Source: Peptoclostridium acidaminophilum DSM 3953
GTDB taxonomy: Bacteria > Bacillota > Clostridia > Peptostreptococcales > Peptostreptococcaceae
Direction: 5' to 3'
NCBI RefSeq assembly: GCF_000597865.1
Contig: NZ_CP007452.1
Coordinates: 689,183 to 753,182 of the forward strand
DNA: 64,000 nucleotides
The notes below the pieces were generated by a model. That model was not told the DNA's origin, made no database searches, and worked only from the letters and a program-made list of their open reading frames with translations. The position numbers were made by a program, and so were the translations under genes. Shown in pieces: positions 1 to 8,901 of the stretch. Every line of letters begins with the position of its first letter. The stretch's first letter is position 1.

Positions 1-114
1 AGCAGGCTTGCCGACAGGATGATATCGGCATCGCGCCATATGGGAGGCGGAGGCACATCCAAGGACGAGGGCAGTTTGCTGGGAGGCCTTGGAAGGCTTC
101 TGGATGGAGACTAA
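1..114 (+). CDS. C-terminal end of an unidentified protein (partial)
   Basis: The window opens inside an open frame that runs in frame 1 to a TAA at 112-114. The 37 visible residues begin SRLADRMISAS and contain a short glycine run (GGGG) and a second glycine-rich stretch before the end GLGRLLDGD. I do not recognise the family. A good intrinsic terminator follows directly, which supports this being the real 3' end of a transcribed gene. No function is proposed. Confidence 0.6.
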   Translation, partial: SRLADRMISASRHMGGGGTSKDEGSLLGGLGRLLDGD

Positions 115-121
115 AATATGC

Positions 122-172
122 GGCGGTGTTATTGCAGAAAAAAACTCGAACTGCATATGACACCGCTTTTTC
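122..172 (+). terminator. Intrinsic terminator behind the partial first gene
   Basis: GCGGTGT and GCAG on the left pair with CTGC and ACACCGC on the right around an A-rich loop, followed by TTTTT. It lies 8 nt after the stop of the partial gene. Confidence 0.75.
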
Positions 173-284
173 ATGCATATCAAAGATTAGAATATAATGA
201 TAAGAGCTCTGTAGATGTTGACATGCAGGTTCTGATGTAATATATTAGGGCTAAAGAAAATAGCAAAAATTTCAAATTGCTGAT

Positions 285-1445
285 ATGTTAAAACATACAC
301 GGGGGTTTAAGATAAATAATATGATGGATAAAATAAGAAGCAGTTTTAATGATATTTTTAGCGAGAGTTTCATGAAGAGCGCGCGGAGATTCGGAATATT
401 TGCCATATTCTACACGATAGCATTTGTAGCTTTTTTTTGGACCGCAGCATATACATTTCCGTTTATAATAGCATTCATAATAGCCCTCTCCATTCAGCCG
501 CTTGTCAAATTGCTAAAGGAAAGGATCGGAATTTCCAACGGAATTACATCGCTTATTGCCTCTGTGCTTGTATATATACTTTTTTTCACCCTTATATTTC
601 TGCTTTCCTACAAGATGGTTTCGGAGGCAAAGCAGATGCTTTCGACATTGACAACGATAGACATAAACTATGTCACACAGCTTGTTAAGGAGTGGATTAG
701 CAGGTTTGACATATACTTGAAATATATAGATCCTGACTTTATAAATAAAAACAGTAGCCAGATCACGGATATAGTAAAGAACGCCCTTGGAATGCTCGGA
801 AGGGTCCTTAACAAATTCCTTTCAGCCGCAGGTTCAATACCCCTTTGGATAGCAGTGATTTTTATAACTATCATATCGACATACTTTTTCACTAGGGATA
901 TGGACAAAATAAAGAATAGCACATTTGGAATATTCTCGGAAAAAGGCCAGCAAAGAGTGCTGAATGTCTTGGAAGAAGGTGTAAGTCTGTTTGTCAAGAT
1001 TGTAAAATCTTATGCCATTATATATATGATAACATTCGTTGAGACACTAGTAGGATTTTCGCTCATACTAAGAATTAAGTACGCTGTAATACTCAGCATC
1101 GTGGCGGCAGTGTTCGATATAATACCCGTCCTTGGAGTAGGAGCTGTATACTGGCCGCTCGTGGTTATATACGCAATACTGGGAGACTACAGGACCTCTA
1201 TAGGCATAATGATACTTTACGTATTTGTGGTTATTGTTAGATACATAGTCGAACCAAAGCTCGTTTCCACGTCGCTTGGAATACATCCTGTGCTGCTGCT
1301 GGCTGCTATATTTGCAGGCCTAATGACTTTTGGAGTTTCCGGAGCAATATACCTAATAGTTATGATAATTGCATACAAGATATTCAACAAGACCAAGCCA
1401 GATGCACAGTTGCATGAAGATATAAACACAAGAACAACACAGTAA
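285..1445 (+). CDS. AI-2E family transporter, YtvI-like sporulation membrane protein
   Basis: Polytopic membrane protein of up to 386 residues with about eight hydrophobic segments. The C-terminal half has the family signature seen in AI-2E/PerM proteins: a DIIPVLGVG loop, then a RYIVEPKLVSTSLGIHP segment, the part most like the sporulation protein YtvI. Known members include autoinducer-2 exporters and Na+/H+ antiporters, but YtvI itself has no settled substrate. The start is uncertain. The first ATG (285) has no Shine-Dalgarno sequence; ATG 321 follows a G-run at 301-305 at an overlong distance, giving a protein starting MMDKIRSSF. It stands alone between two terminators. YtvI assignment is inferred from similarity to the remembered family pattern. 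Confidence 0.8.
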   Translation: MLKHTRGFKINNMMDKIRSSFNDIFSESFMKSARRFGIFAIFYTIAFVAFFWTAAYTFPFIIAFIIALSIQPLVKLLKERIGISNGITSLIASVLVYILFFTLIFLLSYKMVSEAKQMLSTLTTIDINYVTQLVKEWISRFDIYLKYIDPDFINKNSSQITDIVKNALGMLGRVLNKFLSAAGSIPLWIAVIFITIISTYFFTRDMDKIKNSTFGIFSEKGQQRVLNVLEEGVSLFVKIVKSYAIIYMITFVETLVGFSLILRIKYAVILSIVAAVFDIIPVLGVGAVYWPLVVIYAILGDYRTSIGIMILYVFVVIVRYIVEPKLVSTSLGIHPVLLLAAIFAGLMTFGVSGAIYLIVMIIAYKIFNKTKPDAQLHEDINTRTTQ

Positions 1446-1488
1446 AAACAGGCAGAACTCACAAAACAATGTGGGGGCTGCCTGTTTT
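1446..1488 (+). terminator. Terminator, AI-2E family gene
   Basis: AAACAGGCAG pairs with CTGCCTGTTT, followed by a T-run. It sits between two converging genes and could also serve the minus-strand ABC permease. Confidence 0.8.
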
Positions 1489-1508
1489 TGAATTAGATCG
1501 AGTGTTTT

Positions 1509-2636
1509 TTAATCGAGTCTTTTTTTGAAGCTTATAGATGCAACAGCTAGTAAAGCTATCCCGAAGGCAAGGAGTATATAGACTTCGTTTGCAAGTATTG
1601 TAAAGTCTGAGCCTTTTAAAATAATTCCCCTCAATATTTTCAAAAAATAGGTCAGGGGTATAAAATATCCTGCAACCATTATGGGAAAAGGCATCGATTC
1701 TCTTGGAAATATGAAGCCCGAGAGAAGTATGCTCGGCAGCAAAAATAGGAAAGCCATCTGCATGGCCTGGGCTTGTGTCTGGGCTATTGTGGATATGAGT
1801 ATGCCTATGGAAAGCGAGCATATAACGAAAATCACCCCAAGGATTATAAGGAGCATGGTGTTGCCGGCTATGGGCACGTCAAACCAGTATGTGCCGAAAA
1901 ATAGGGCTATGAGAAAATCGAGCGTGCCAATTAGAATATATGGCACCATCTTTCCGACAATTAGCTCAGCAGGCTTTATCGGCGTGACCATTAGGAGCTC
2001 TATGGTGCCTCGCTCCTTTTCCCTTACAAGTGAAAAGGCCGTAAGTATAACGGTGATATTTTGCATAATAAGCCCTATCAGGCCGGGGATTGTGAATTTC
2101 GTGCTTTCGAGATTGGGATTGTACCAGACTTTAGTGCGTACATCAAGGCCCGGTTCGCCAGTGTTGAGCTGGCTGGATTGCAATTGAGGCAGCCGCTCTA
2201 ACGAATAATTTTTAGACAGCAAAAAACCGCTTTGAAGCGCTGTTCTTGCTATCGTTGGGTCGACACCGTCTATTATTAGCTGCACACTGGAATCCCCAAA
2301 ACCGTTAACGGTCTTTGAAAATCCGGAAGGTATGATTATGGCACATTTTACTTTGCCGGTGTCAATGAGCCGTTCAATCTCTCCTGTATTCTTTACATAT
2401 ACAGATGGAACGAAGTAGTTGGAGGCCTCAAACTTTTTGACAAGTTCACGGCTTTCCATGCTCTTGTCCATATCCAGGACTGCCATGTCTATATTTTCAA
2501 CATCGGTGTTTACTGCATAGCCAAACAGAAAAATGAATATAAGCGGCATCATGACAGCCATGATGAGGCTTGCCCTGTCGCGCCGTATATGTAGAAGCTC
2601 TTTTTTTATTACGGCCATCAGCCTTTTTATATTCAA
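1509..2636 (-). CDS. ABC-2 type export permease (YbhR/YbhS-like)
   Basis: 375 residues. One membrane segment lies near residues 22-42, then a large extracytoplasmic loop of about 130 residues, then five or so membrane segments in the C-terminal half. This is the layout of long ABC-2 permeases such as YbhR/YbhS. The sequence just before the last cluster (EKERGTIELLMVTPIKPAEL) is the typical cytoplasmic coupling region. It is the third gene of a minus-strand operon behind a membrane-fusion lipoprotein and an ATPase; its ATG overlaps the ATPase stop by 4 nt. Only one permease is present, so it probably works as a homodimer. The substrate is unknown; drug or lipid export is usual for the family. 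Confidence 0.87.
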   Translation of the reverse strand: MNIKRLMAVIKKELLHIRRDRASLIMAVMMPLIFIFLFGYAVNTDVENIDMAVLDMDKSMESRELVKKFEASNYFVPSVYVKNTGEIERLIDTGKVKCAIIIPSGFSKTVNGFGDSSVQLIIDGVDPTIARTALQSGFLLSKNYSLERLPQLQSSQLNTGEPGLDVRTKVWYNPNLESTKFTIPGLIGLIMQNITVILTAFSLVREKERGTIELLMVTPIKPAELIVGKMVPYILIGTLDFLIALFFGTYWFDVPIAGNTMLLIILGVIFVICSLSIGILISTIAQTQAQAMQMAFLFLLPSILLSGFIFPRESMPFPIMVAGYFIPLTYFLKILRGIILKGSDFTILANEVYILLAFGIALLAVASISFKKRLD

Positions 2637-3439
2637 TGCCCGTCACCTTCTTTATCCTTGAGTATGAATTTCATATCTTCAAATGAAGCTTCCACCTTTT
2701 TGCCGGTGTCCTCCTCGACATATTTAATGAACACATCCTCAAGATTCCTGGCGTTCTTCTCAGCGATGAGCTCCTTGGGGCTGCCTTTGCCTATTATGTG
2801 ACCGCTGAAGACGAATATGAGCTCGTCGCATCCTTCGGCTTCGTCCATGTAGTGCGTGGTTACAAGTATTGTTATACCTTCCTTTGCAAGCTTGTGTATT
2901 ATCTGCCAGAATACCCTTCGTGAAACGGGATCGACTCCTGAGGTTGGCTCGTCGAGTATTAGCATATTGGGTTTGTGAAGTAGTGTGCATCCAAGGGCCA
3001 GACGCTGTTTCCAGCCCCCGGAAAGATTGCCGGCCAGCTGCTTTTCTCTGCCTTCGAGACCTGCCATTTTAACAATTTGGCTTATTCTTTCGTTTCTTAT
3101 GTTATCCGGAACTGAATAGACCTGTGCATAAAACCTTATATTCTCAAGAACCGTAAGGTCCTCATAGAGGCTGAATTTTTGAGACATATAGCCGATGCTC
3201 TGCTTTATCCTCTCGGACTCCTTTACAATGTCATATCCGAATATCTCACCCTCTCCGGAAGTCGGCGTCAGCACGCCGCAGAGCATGCGTATCAAAGTCG
3301 ACTTACCCGCTCCGTTAGGCCCGAGTATGCCGTATATGCTGCCTTTTGGTATTTCAAGGCTTACGCCGTTGACCGCCACTAGCTCGCCAAAGCGCTTGGT
3401 GAGGCCTTTTGTCCAGACTGCCATATTTTCATTCGTCAT
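2633..3439 (-). CDS. ABC transporter ATP-binding protein (export type)
   Basis: 268 residues with a full nucleotide-binding domain: Walker A GPNGAGKST, signature LSGGW-KQRLAL, Walker B LILDEPTSGVD and the switch histidine in TTHYMDEAE. The signature has tryptophan where glutamine is usual (LSGGQ). It is closest in layout to single ATPases of ABC-2 exporters; E. coli YbhF instead fuses two such domains. Start and stop each overlap the neighbouring gene by 4 nt, so the three genes are translationally coupled. It powers the permease encoded downstream. Confidence 0.92.
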   Translation of the reverse strand: MTNENMAVWTKGLTKRFGELVAVNGVSLEIPKGSIYGILGPNGAGKSTLIRMLCGVLTPTSGEGEIFGYDIVKESERIKQSIGYMSQKFSLYEDLTVLENIRFYAQVYSVPDNIRNERISQIVKMAGLEGREKQLAGNLSGGWKQRLALGCTLLHKPNMLILDEPTSGVDPVSRRVFWQIIHKLAKEGITILVTTHYMDEAEGCDELIFVFSGHIIGKGSPKELIAEKNARNLEDVFIKYVEEDTGKKVEASFEDMKFILKDKEGDGH

Positions 3440-4443
3440 TTGGAATCCCCCAGATACACATCCACAAGCACGCCGGGTTTGACAGCATCAATGTGGTCAA
3501 GCACCTTTATTTTGACCTCGTAGACTATCTCCTGCTTGTTCTCCTTGGATTCGATGTTCTTGGGAGTGAACTCGCCTTCGGAGGCTATGTAGACCACCTT
3601 GCCCTTTATGCTGTCTGCACCGTCAAGGCCGGCATCCATTGTTACCTCTTTTCCTAGCTTGACATTGCCAAGGTTCTTTTCTTCGACATATATCTTGACC
3701 CACAGATTTGACAGATTGTTTATGTTGGCAATTCTTGTGAATATCGGTGCATATTCTCCGCCGAGGTAATTGAGCGACTCTATCACGCCGTCTGAATTTG
3801 CATAGACGAATTCTTTGGCTATATTATCCTCGAGCGATTTAATGCTCCACTGGGCAGCATCAAGATTGCTCTTAGAAATATCTATGTCCTCTTTTGTGGA
3901 GCCATTTTGCACAAGCTGCAATTGCTCTCTTAGGTATGCAAGCTGCTGCCTTGAGCTTTCAAGTTTAGAGGAGGCTGCATCAAGCACCGCTTTGGAGTCC
4001 TTAAGAGACTGCTCGGACGCAGCGTCAGATTCGTAAAGCTGGGCTATGGTATTGTGGTTTTCAAGCCTGTAGTTGTAGTCCTGCTGATTGCTGCTTACCA
4101 CGGTCTCCTGTTGGTTAACTTGTATCCTGGCTTTTTCAATCTCCTCGCTTCTAGAGCCTTTAAAGGTCTTGTCGAGCGCAGCCTTTGAGGCTCCTGACTG
4201 AGCCTGTAAACGTCCGAGTTCCAGTCGCAGTGAATCGACATTTATACGTGCCAGTTTGTCGCCTTTTTTGACGGTATCGCCCTCCTTGACATATATCTCC
4301 TCGATTATTCCGCCGACTTCGGTGGAGACGCTGTAGGAGTCACTTTCGACAGAGCCTGTATAGTAGTCCAGATCGGAGCTTTGACAGGCGCTGAAAATAA
4401 AAAGGATTGATACAATGCAGAGTGATGCGAGTGATTTTTTCAT
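3436..4443 (-). CDS. HlyD-type membrane-fusion (periplasmic adaptor-like) lipoprotein
   Basis: 335 residues. The N-terminus is a lipoprotein signal peptide with lipobox FSAC and the acylated cysteine at position 20. Behind it is a split biotinyl-lipoyl domain (EVGGIIEEIYVKEGDTVKKGDKL near residues 42-65), a long alpha-helical coiled coil of about 110 residues rich in Q, A, S and K, the returning lipoyl half (YANSDGVIESLNYLGGEYA) and a beta-barrel domain. This is the HlyD/YbhG adaptor architecture. In a Gram-positive it would be anchored on the outer face of the membrane and work with the ATPase and permease of the same operon. It is the first gene of the operon; ATG at 4443 is preceded by GAGAGG. 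Confidence 0.88.
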   Translation of the reverse strand: MKKSLASLCIVSILFIFSACQSSDLDYYTGSVESDSYSVSTEVGGIIEEIYVKEGDTVKKGDKLARINVDSLRLELGRLQAQSGASKAALDKTFKGSRSEEIEKARIQVNQQETVVSSNQQDYNYRLENHNTIAQLYESDAASEQSLKDSKAVLDAASSKLESSRQQLAYLREQLQLVQNGSTKEDIDISKSNLDAAQWSIKSLEDNIAKEFVYANSDGVIESLNYLGGEYAPIFTRIANINNLSNLWVKIYVEEKNLGNVKLGKEVTMDAGLDGADSIKGKVVYIASEGEFTPKNIESKENKQEIVYEVKIKVLDHIDAVKPGVLVDVYLGDSK

Positions 4444-4620
4444 AGTGGATTACCTCTCTGGAGAATTATATAGTACTTGAGTTGGTGTATTTTCATATGA
4501 ATATTATAGCACTATTATTTACTTACCCACACCGATGGCAAAACAACTTGTTGCTTTCAAAATTACATTTTTCATGTAAAATAAATAGAAGAGCATATAA
4601 AACATTAGGAGGAAAAGAGA

Positions 4621-4844
4621 TGAGTGACAATATAACACTAACACCAACCCCAATACAAAGGAACGAGTTTGACGTAGCTATAGAGCTTGCCATGTATGTT
4701 GCAAGGGCGCAAAGACTTGGGAAGGAAGAAGACGTTTCAGACGTTTTCGTGAGATTTTTTTCACTTGCAAAAGTTCTGGGCGCTACCGAGCCGGCAAAAC
4801 TGATTAAATACCTACCGGAAGAGCTCCAGAACGGAATAAAATAA
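4621..4844 (+). CDS. Small conserved-looking hypothetical protein (74 aa)
   Basis: Starts at ATG 4621 behind a strong AGGAGG (4607-4612); the longer open frame upstream has no ribosome site and is not used. The protein has a threonine/proline-rich N-terminus, then amphipathic helix-like sequence (AIELAMYVARAQRLGKEEDV) and no signal peptide or cysteines. I do not recognise the family. It lies 19 nt upstream of a 2-hydroxyacid dehydrogenase and is probably cotranscribed with it. Confidence 0.75.
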
Positions 4845-4863
4845 AAATCGGGGGATTGGAAAT

Positions 4864-5805
4864 ATGAAAGCCCTGATAACCTACAACTACGGCGATGAAA
4901 AGATGAATGCCTTAAGAAAGCTCGGTTACGAGCTCGTATACAGGCATGAAGACAACATGGTCAACGATGAAGAGACTGATGACGCTGAAATCCTGATATG
5001 CTATGATCCATTCCGCACATTCGACATAACCAGGATGAAAAGGCTAAGGTGGGTCCAGCTCTCAAGCATAGGAGTGGACCAGGTATCGCACGATTTCATA
5101 ACCCAAAATGGTATCCTGCTTACAAACAACAGGGGCGGCTACAGCATACCGATGGGTGAGTGGATAGTCCTTAAGATCCTCGAAATATACAAAAACAGCC
5201 GTTTTTTCTACGAAAATCAGAAAAACAAAACATGGAAGCTCAGCAAGAATGTATATGAAATCTACGGCACCACAATAGGATTTCTCGGAACAGGCACAAT
5301 TGCCCAGGAGGCTGCGAAGAGGCTTTCTGGTTTTGGAACCAGGCTTATCGGTCTGAATACAAAAGGCAGGGATGTAGAGGGCTTTGAAAATTGCTATTCG
5401 CTCGAAGAACTTGAAGAGTTCCTTCGAGCGTGCGACACTCTCGTGCTCTCGATTCCCTATACTGATTCCACGCATCATATTATGGACAAGCAAAAGCTGG
5501 GAATGATGAAGGATGGCTCCGTGATAATAAACATATCCAGAGGAAGTATAATGGACGAAGATGCTCTCATTGAAAAGCTGGAGGAGGGCAAGTTCCTCGG
5601 GGCGGCACTCGACGTATTTGAGCAGGAGCCTCTAGACAAGTCATCCAAGCTCTGGGAGATGCAAAACGTGCTTGTGACTCCGCACAATTCATGGGTATCA
5701 CAGATGAGGGATGAAAGGCGTTTTGAGATGATTTTCGAAAACCTCAAAAGATACAGGGACAATAGAACTCTTGTCAACATGGTTGATCTGAAAAGGGGCT
5801 ATTAG
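4864..5805 (+). CDS. D-isomer-specific 2-hydroxyacid dehydrogenase family protein
   Basis: 313 residues, the usual family size. The NAD(P)-binding motif GFLGTGTIAQ lies near residues 139-148. The catalytic triad residues are visible: Arg in NISRGSIMDEDAL, Glu in ALDVFEQEPL and His in VTPHNSW. The enzyme should reduce a 2-keto acid to the D-2-hydroxy acid, or the reverse, in the cytosol. The substrate cannot be read from the sequence. ATG 4864 follows GGGGGA at good spacing. It ends 42 nt before a terminator shared with the converging EamA gene. Confidence 0.88.
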   Translation: MKALITYNYGDEKMNALRKLGYELVYRHEDNMVNDEETDDAEILICYDPFRTFDITRMKRLRWVQLSSIGVDQVSHDFITQNGILLTNNRGGYSIPMGEWIVLKILEIYKNSRFFYENQKNKTWKLSKNVYEIYGTTIGFLGTGTIAQEAAKRLSGFGTRLIGLNTKGRDVEGFENCYSLEELEEFLRACDTLVLSIPYTDSTHHIMDKQKLGMMKDGSVIINISRGSIMDEDALIEKLEEGKFLGAALDVFEQEPLDKSSKLWEMQNVLVTPHNSWVSQMRDERRFEMIFENLKRYRDNRTLVNMVDLKRGY

Positions 5806-5846
5806 CTGCAGCACAATATGTAAATTGACTGGAATGTTGGAATATT

Positions 5847-5875
5847 AAAGGCCTCGTTTGCTACGAGGCCTTTTT
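5847..5875. terminator. Bidirectional terminator between dehydrogenase and EamA gene
   Basis: AAAGGCCTCG and CGAGGCCTTT form a 10-bp stem with a 7-nt loop and T/A runs on both sides. The TAG stop of the minus-strand EamA gene (5861-5863) lies in the loop. Confidence 0.85.
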
Positions 5876-6766
5876 GTATTCCAATGGATTTATTTTCTGC
5901 TTGAAGTATGACATGAATTCGAGCTCCGACACCAGCATGCCTGCAAATATCAGAATGCAGCCAATGATACCTTGGCCGGAGAGCACTTCGCCTAGTATTA
6001 TGAATGCAAAGAATGCTGAAAACACAGGCTCCCCAAGATAAATAAGCGCTGCCCTTGTCGGAGTAGTATGCTTTTGCATAGTGTTTTGCACAAGGAAGCA
6101 CAGGGCCGTTGCAAAAACAGCCATTATTATAATGAATGACCAGACGGTCGCTCCCTGGGGTATTGCAGGAACCTCGAACACAATACTGAAAACTGCCGAC
6201 AGCACAGACACTACGCCGATTTGTATTATGGATAAAATAATCGGATCAGAAATCTTCGAGTAGTGGCTCACTGAAAGAATCTGGAGAGCATATCCGAAAG
6301 TCGAAATGAAAACGATTATATCACCGACATTTACTGAAAAATTTCCTGACGTACCTGAAGTCAGGAACGCCAAACCGGCTATTGCCATGACAATCCCTAT
6401 TATGTTTTCGGCTTTGGGTGAATCCTTGAAAATCAGTGCGCTTATAACTGGAACGAGCACAATTGAAAAGCCGTTTATAAAGCCGGCCTTCGAAGCGGTG
6501 GTATAGAAAATCCCGAGAGTCTGGGTGGCGTATGCAAAAAAGAGCACGATGCCTATAATCAAGCCGTGCTTTAATGTCGACTTGTCTGCAGACACAAGTT
6601 TCTTCCAGAAAATCGCAGCAAGAATAACAAAAGCTATGAAAAACCTTATCGCAAGAAAATTGAAAGTTCCTGTTGTTTCGAGCACAATTTTGCAGAGCAC
6701 GAACGTGGAACCCCAAAGAATAGTAATCAAAAAAAGAGACATGTCTGCCAACATGTTTTTCTTCAT
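5861..6766 (-). CDS. EamA/DMT family transporter (10 TM)
   Basis: Two tandem EamA domains with ten hydrophobic segments; the first starts with the common pattern LITILWGSTFVLCKIV, the second with GDIIVFISTFGYALQIL. The family exports amino acids or other metabolites; the substrate here is unknown. I chose ATG 6766 (MKKNMLADMS, 301 residues) because GAGGTG lies 6 nt upstream. An alternative GTG at 6775 overlaps that ribosome site. The gene stands alone. Two other EamA genes occur in this window, at 33106 and 61718, and are only distantly similar. Confidence 0.85.
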   Translation of the reverse strand: MKKNMLADMSLFLITILWGSTFVLCKIVLETTGTFNFLAIRFFIAFVILAAIFWKKLVSADKSTLKHGLIIGIVLFFAYATQTLGIFYTTASKAGFINGFSIVLVPVISALIFKDSPKAENIIGIVMAIAGLAFLTSGTSGNFSVNVGDIIVFISTFGYALQILSVSHYSKISDPIILSIIQIGVVSVLSAVFSIVFEVPAIPQGATVWSFIIIMAVFATALCFLVQNTMQKHTTPTRAALIYLGEPVFSAFFAFIILGEVLSGQGIIGCILIFAGMLVSELEFMSYFKQKINPLEYKKAS

Positions 6767-6897
6767 AAATATCACCTCAATTTAATTGAAACCCGAAAAC
6801 AAATAGCTAGGATAAGTTATTATGTAAACAGTATACACTAAAATACAAATAATTACAATCCGAGCGTAAAAAACATTTTATATAGTCTGTATGCGGC

Positions 6898-6925
6898 AAA
6901 AAAAAAGGCCGTTAAAGGGCCTAAA
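6898..6925 (-). terminator. Terminator behind the SDR gene (minus strand)
   Basis: On the minus strand AGGCC pairs with GGCCT around a short loop, followed by nine T residues. It lies about 70 nt after the SDR stop. The remaining bases up to the EamA start (6926-6994 and 6767-6897) show nothing else recognisable. Confidence 0.65.
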
Positions 6926-6994
6926 AATTTAGTAAAGCTCAGTGGTTTAAAAAACGCACTTGTAAGCTCGATTTTTAATGCAAAAGCTCTGTAT

Positions 6995-7717
6995 TTAAAC
7001 CTGTATTACCGATCGGCCGCCGTCAACTCCTATTATCTGGCCGGTTATCCAGCCTGCCCTGTCGGAAATCAGGAATGAGGTGAGGCTCGCTATATCCTTG
7101 GATTTCCCCAGCCTCTTCAGGGCATGGTTTTTTGCCATCGAATCTATGGCATTCTGGTCCTTAAGTATTCCTAAAGACAAGTCACTGTCTTGAAGCAGCG
7201 AAGGAGCAATTCCGTTTACACGTATCTGAGGAGCCAGCTCTGCAGCCAGGGCCCTGACAAGCCCTTCCACCGCGCCTTTTGCCATGCTGAGAGATGAGTG
7301 CATCGACAGTCCCTGCTGAACAGCAACGCTTGAGTAGAACACCACAGACGAGCCCTGATGCTTTTTAAGCGCGGGAATTGCCGCCTGAACCGCAAGAACT
7401 GCACCCAAGGCATTCATCTTGAAGTCGTTCATGAATTCCTCCGCTTCGAGTCTTCTCACAGACTTGAGGTTTATAGTCCCTACTGCGTATATAAGTCCGG
7501 CCAGATCCTTTCCCGCTTCCTCAGACACCCTTTTGAATGACTCTGGATCCCTTATATCCGCTACGCTCATGCCGGCTCCAAGCTCATTGGCAATTTTTTC
7601 AAGCTTCTCTTCGTTTGATCCTGCAAGGTGAAGGTCATATCCCATTTCTTTTAGAAGCCTGGCGCTTGCCGATCCTACAGCGCCGCTTCCACCATAGATC
7701 AGTACTTTTCCGCTCAT
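6995..7717 (-). CDS. Short-chain dehydrogenase/reductase with altered active site
   Basis: 240 residues with an N-terminal Rossmann motif GGSGAVGSA (residues 9-17) and the C-terminal SDR sequence AAELAPQIRVNGIAPSL. The conserved serine region is FYSSVAV. The lysine of the active site is present (SMAKGAVEG), but the tyrosine four residues before it is leucine, and the FabI-type position seven residues before it is histidine. Chemistry may therefore differ from classical SDRs, or the protein may belong to a His-containing subfamily. ATG 7717 follows GAGGAGG. It is monocistronic with its own terminator. The substrate is unknown. Confidence 0.82.
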   Translation of the reverse strand: MSGKVLIYGGSGAVGSASARLLKEMGYDLHLAGSNEEKLEKIANELGAGMSVADIRDPESFKRVSEEAGKDLAGLIYAVGTINLKSVRRLEAEEFMNDFKMNALGAVLAVQAAIPALKKHQGSSVVFYSSVAVQQGLSMHSSLSMAKGAVEGLVRALAAELAPQIRVNGIAPSLLQDSDLSLGILKDQNAIDSMAKNHALKRLGKSKDIASLTSFLISDRAGWITGQIIGVDGGRSVIQV

Positions 7718-7904
7718 ATATATTCCTCCTCGAGCATATTCTCAATATGTTTGATGCGCAGCTTTTCTATTTATACCCTGGACACTTATTTTTGAAAATG
7801 CTAATTCCAATTACTATCGCTTTTCCAATGTTTTAAATATTAATTGTTGTTCCTTAAAAGAAAGTTGAAGGCCATTTATTCCGTGGGATTCGATTTTGAA
7901 ATAA

Positions 7905-7942
7905 AAAAAGAAGTCTTTTTATTGAAATTAAAAGACTTCACA
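7905..7942 (-). terminator. Terminator behind the formate/nitrite transporter gene
   Basis: Read on the minus strand, GAAGTCTTTT pairs with AAAAGACTTC, followed by seven T residues. It lies about 30 nt after the transporter stop. Confidence 0.75.
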
Positions 7943-7973
7943 TTGAATTTAAAAGAGTTCTATTTGTTGAGTA

Positions 7974-8831
7974 TTATTTCTCTTCACAAACCTTCTGGTC
8001 CTTAAGGTATGCAAACCAGTATACTCCGCCAACAAGCAACCCGCCGCCAACTATGTTGCCCAAAGTAACGGGAAGCAGGTTGTTTACGAAAAAGCTCTGC
8101 CAGTTTAGAGCTTCAAGCTTTTCTGGAGTTAGATGAGAAGCTGCAACCCAGTCAGGATTTGATTTTGCAAGTATTCCGGCCGGTATGTAGTACATGTTTG
8201 CTACACTGTGTTCAAAGCCTGAAGTTATGAACAGCCATATAGGGAAGAAAATAGAAAATATTTTTCCGATCATGTCCTTGGCGCCGTATGACATCCAGAC
8301 AGCAAGGCACACAAGCCAGTTACACATTATGCCAAGATAGAAGGCTGACATGAATGGAAGAGAAACCTTGTACGATGCTATCTTTAGGGTGACGCCTCCG
8401 AGCACGTTGGCTCCGCTGTTGAAAAGTCCAGACTCTACCATCATGTAAGCTATGAACACAGAGCCTATGAAGTTTCCTATGTATACAAAAGTCCAGTTTC
8501 TAAGCATGTCTCGCAGCTTTATACGTCCCTGCAACAAGCCTATCATAATAAGAGTGTTACCGGTGAAAAGCTCTCCGCCGCAAAGCACGACAAGCATAAG
8601 TCCTGTGCCGAATATAGAGCCGGCAAGAACTTTTCCAAGCCCATACGTCTCAGGATTTGCGAAAAGGTTGAATGCTGCCATGTTGGATCCTTCTGAAGCA
8701 AACGCGATGAATGCTCCTGCGAGAAATCCCAAAAGAATTTGTTTCAAAGATGTGAGACTAACCTTGCCCAGACCTACGTGCGAAGTGTAGTCACATATCT
8801 CTGCGGGTGCTAAAAAATTTTTTTCACTCAA
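7974..8831 (-). CDS. Formate/nitrite transporter family channel (FocA/NirC/FdhC type)
   Basis: 285 residues from a TTG start at 8831, chosen because GGAGGG lies 7 nt upstream; this is the usual length of FocA. Six membrane segments are visible. The family motif around the pore histidine is intact: ITSGFEHSVANMYYIP, matching the FocA histidine 209 region. The N-terminal part (AFIAFASEGSN) is the first helix with the broken-helix serine. Members form pentamers in the inner membrane and pass formate or nitrite. In an anaerobe formate is the more likely substrate, but the sequence does not decide this. It has its own promoter and terminator. Confidence 0.9.
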   Translation of the reverse strand: MSEKNFLAPAEICDYTSHVGLGKVSLTSLKQILLGFLAGAFIAFASEGSNMAAFNLFANPETYGLGKVLAGSIFGTGLMLVVLCGGELFTGNTLIMIGLLQGRIKLRDMLRNWTFVYIGNFIGSVFIAYMMVESGLFNSGANVLGGVTLKIASYKVSLPFMSAFYLGIMCNWLVCLAVWMSYGAKDMIGKIFSIFFPIWLFITSGFEHSVANMYYIPAGILAKSNPDWVAASHLTPEKLEALNWQSFFVNNLLPVTLGNIVGGGLLVGGVYWFAYLKDQKVCEEK

Positions 8832-8901
8832 TTTAATGCCCTCCTTTGTTTGTTGTTTGAAAAAGATTCGAAAATATAGAATAATGAAAGATGCTTGGAA
8901 A

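Noticed and set aside
4482-4620. N-terminal extension of the 74-residue gene
   Set aside because: No ribosome site at the upstream ATG codons; AGGAGG directly precedes ATG 4621.
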